A stretch of 64,000 nt of DNA, from assembly GCA_052386745.1 (NCBI GenBank), contig JBQTJW010000016.1:151469-215468 (forward strand). The letters are read 5' to 3'. The stretch comes from Panacagrimonas sp052386745 (GTDB lineage Bacteria > Pseudomonadota > Gammaproteobacteria > Nevskiales > Nevskiaceae). Position 1 is the first letter of the stretch. Each line of letters starts with the position of its first letter. This document shows positions 63,491 to 64,000 of the stretch, piece by piece. Under the pieces are notes generated by a model. That model was not told the origin of the DNA. It did not search any database and worked only from the letters and a program-made list of their open reading frames with translations. A program made the translations under genes and the position numbers.

Positions 63491-64000
63491 ATGGGTGCGT
63501 CCGTTCCGGCACACGCTGCCGCAATCGCGAGCTTCAAGCCCAACCCCTTCGTCGCCGCCCTGCGCGTGCAGAGGCTCCCCTCCTTGCGGCCCGCATCGCC
63601 ACGCCTGGCGGGTCCGGCGCTGCTGCTGGGCGCACTGGCGCTGACGCCCAGCCCCCCGGCGCGGGCTGTGGACGTGCCGTTCACCACGGCCAACATCGCA
63701 ACCACCGCCGATGGCGCGAACTCGACGTTCAGCGCCGACCTGGACGGCGACGGCGACCTGGACGTGCTCTCGGCGTCCCGCTACGACGACAAGATCGCCT
63801 GGTACGAGAACGACGGCGGAGCCACGCCCGCCTTCACCCTGCGCATCATCAGCACTACGGCCGACGGCGCGCGCTCGGTCCACGCCGCGGACCTGGACGG
63901 CGACGGCGACCTCGACGTGCTCTCGGCGTCCGGCTACGACGACAAGATCGCCTGGTACGAGAACGGTGGCGGCGCCACGCCCGGCTTCACCCTGCGCACC
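63491..64000 (+). CDS. FG-GAP/VCBS repeat protein, N-terminal part (runs off the window)
   Basis: At least 170 aa. It starts at ATG 63491 with a long, partly charged leader and a hydrophobic signal segment (GPALLLGALALTPSPPARA), then FG-GAP/VCBS-type repeats of 51 residues (153 bases), each carrying a Ca-binding DLDGDGDLDV loop followed by YDDKIAWYEN. Two repeats are visible; the second is cut by the window end. Such proteins are exported and surface associated. The start is tentative because the frame is open upstream. Confidence 0.75.
   Translation, partial: MGASVPAHAAAIASFKPNPFVAALRVQRLPSLRPASPRLAGPALLLGALALTPSPPARAVDVPFTTANIATTADGANSTFSADLDGDGDLDVLSASRYDDKIAWYENDGGATPAFTLRIISTTADGARSVHAADLDGDGDLDVLSASGYDDKIAWYENGGGATPGFTLRT

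Overview
The window is a GC-rich, gene-dense chromosomal segment. The gene order pyrG-kdsA-eno-ftsB-ispD-ispF and cmk-rpsA-ihfB-lapA-lapB is typical of Gammaproteobacteria. Intergenic palindromes of the GTAGGAGCGGCGTAAGCCGC type, a RAYT transposase with REP-like hairpins, an Anbu-type protease and an FG-GAP surface protein point most to the Xanthomonadales/Lysobacterales. This placement is inference from gene content; no 16S gene is present.

Layout. 1-2.9 kb: the 3' part of pgi, a decayed IS110 transposase fragment and an orphan membrane protein with a phage-tail-like C-terminus. 2.9-25 kb: mostly housekeeping genes on the minus strand. These are queG, a Baeyer-Villiger-type flavoprotein divergent from a thioredoxin-fold isomerase, the ispF-ispD-ftsB-eno-kdsA-pyrG operon, pirin, a CSWC thiol protein, lapB-lapA-ihfB, rpsA, cmk, a cytochrome-like secreted protein without its haem His, dusC, darP and an alpha/beta hydrolase. 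The plus strand then carries Anbu and a large Ig-like lipoprotein.

25.9-57.5 kb: one type VI secretion (T6SS) locus, all on the plus strand. It encodes the sheath (tssB, tssC), the tube (hcp), tagJ, the baseplate (tssE, tssF, tssG, later tssK), the recycling ATPase (tssH/clpV), the spike (vgrG and a PAAR-like DUF4150 protein), the membrane complex (tssJ, tssL, tssM) and regulators (an FHA protein and tagF). Two cargo-like segments interrupt the core. The first (35.5-39.4 kb) holds an HNH-type nuclease, a PI-PLC-like phosphodiesterase and a zinc-dependent deaminase-fold protein, followed by REP hairpins and a degenerate RAYT. The second (39.5-48.2 kb) is a TPR-methyltransferase/vgrG/DUF3592/DUF2169-pentapeptide/pentapeptide/DUF3540/DUF4150 operon that looks like a spike-loading module. 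No tssA and no PpkA/PppA genes are present in the window.

57.5-64 kb: zur, a ROK sugar kinase lacking the usual zinc cysteines, tRNA-Arg(CCT), a TPR/SPINDLY glycosyltransferase coupled to a TIGR03032-family gene, a two-gene mini-membrane-protein cassette between direct repeats, a cluster of palindromic repeats, and the start of an FG-GAP repeat protein cut by the window end.
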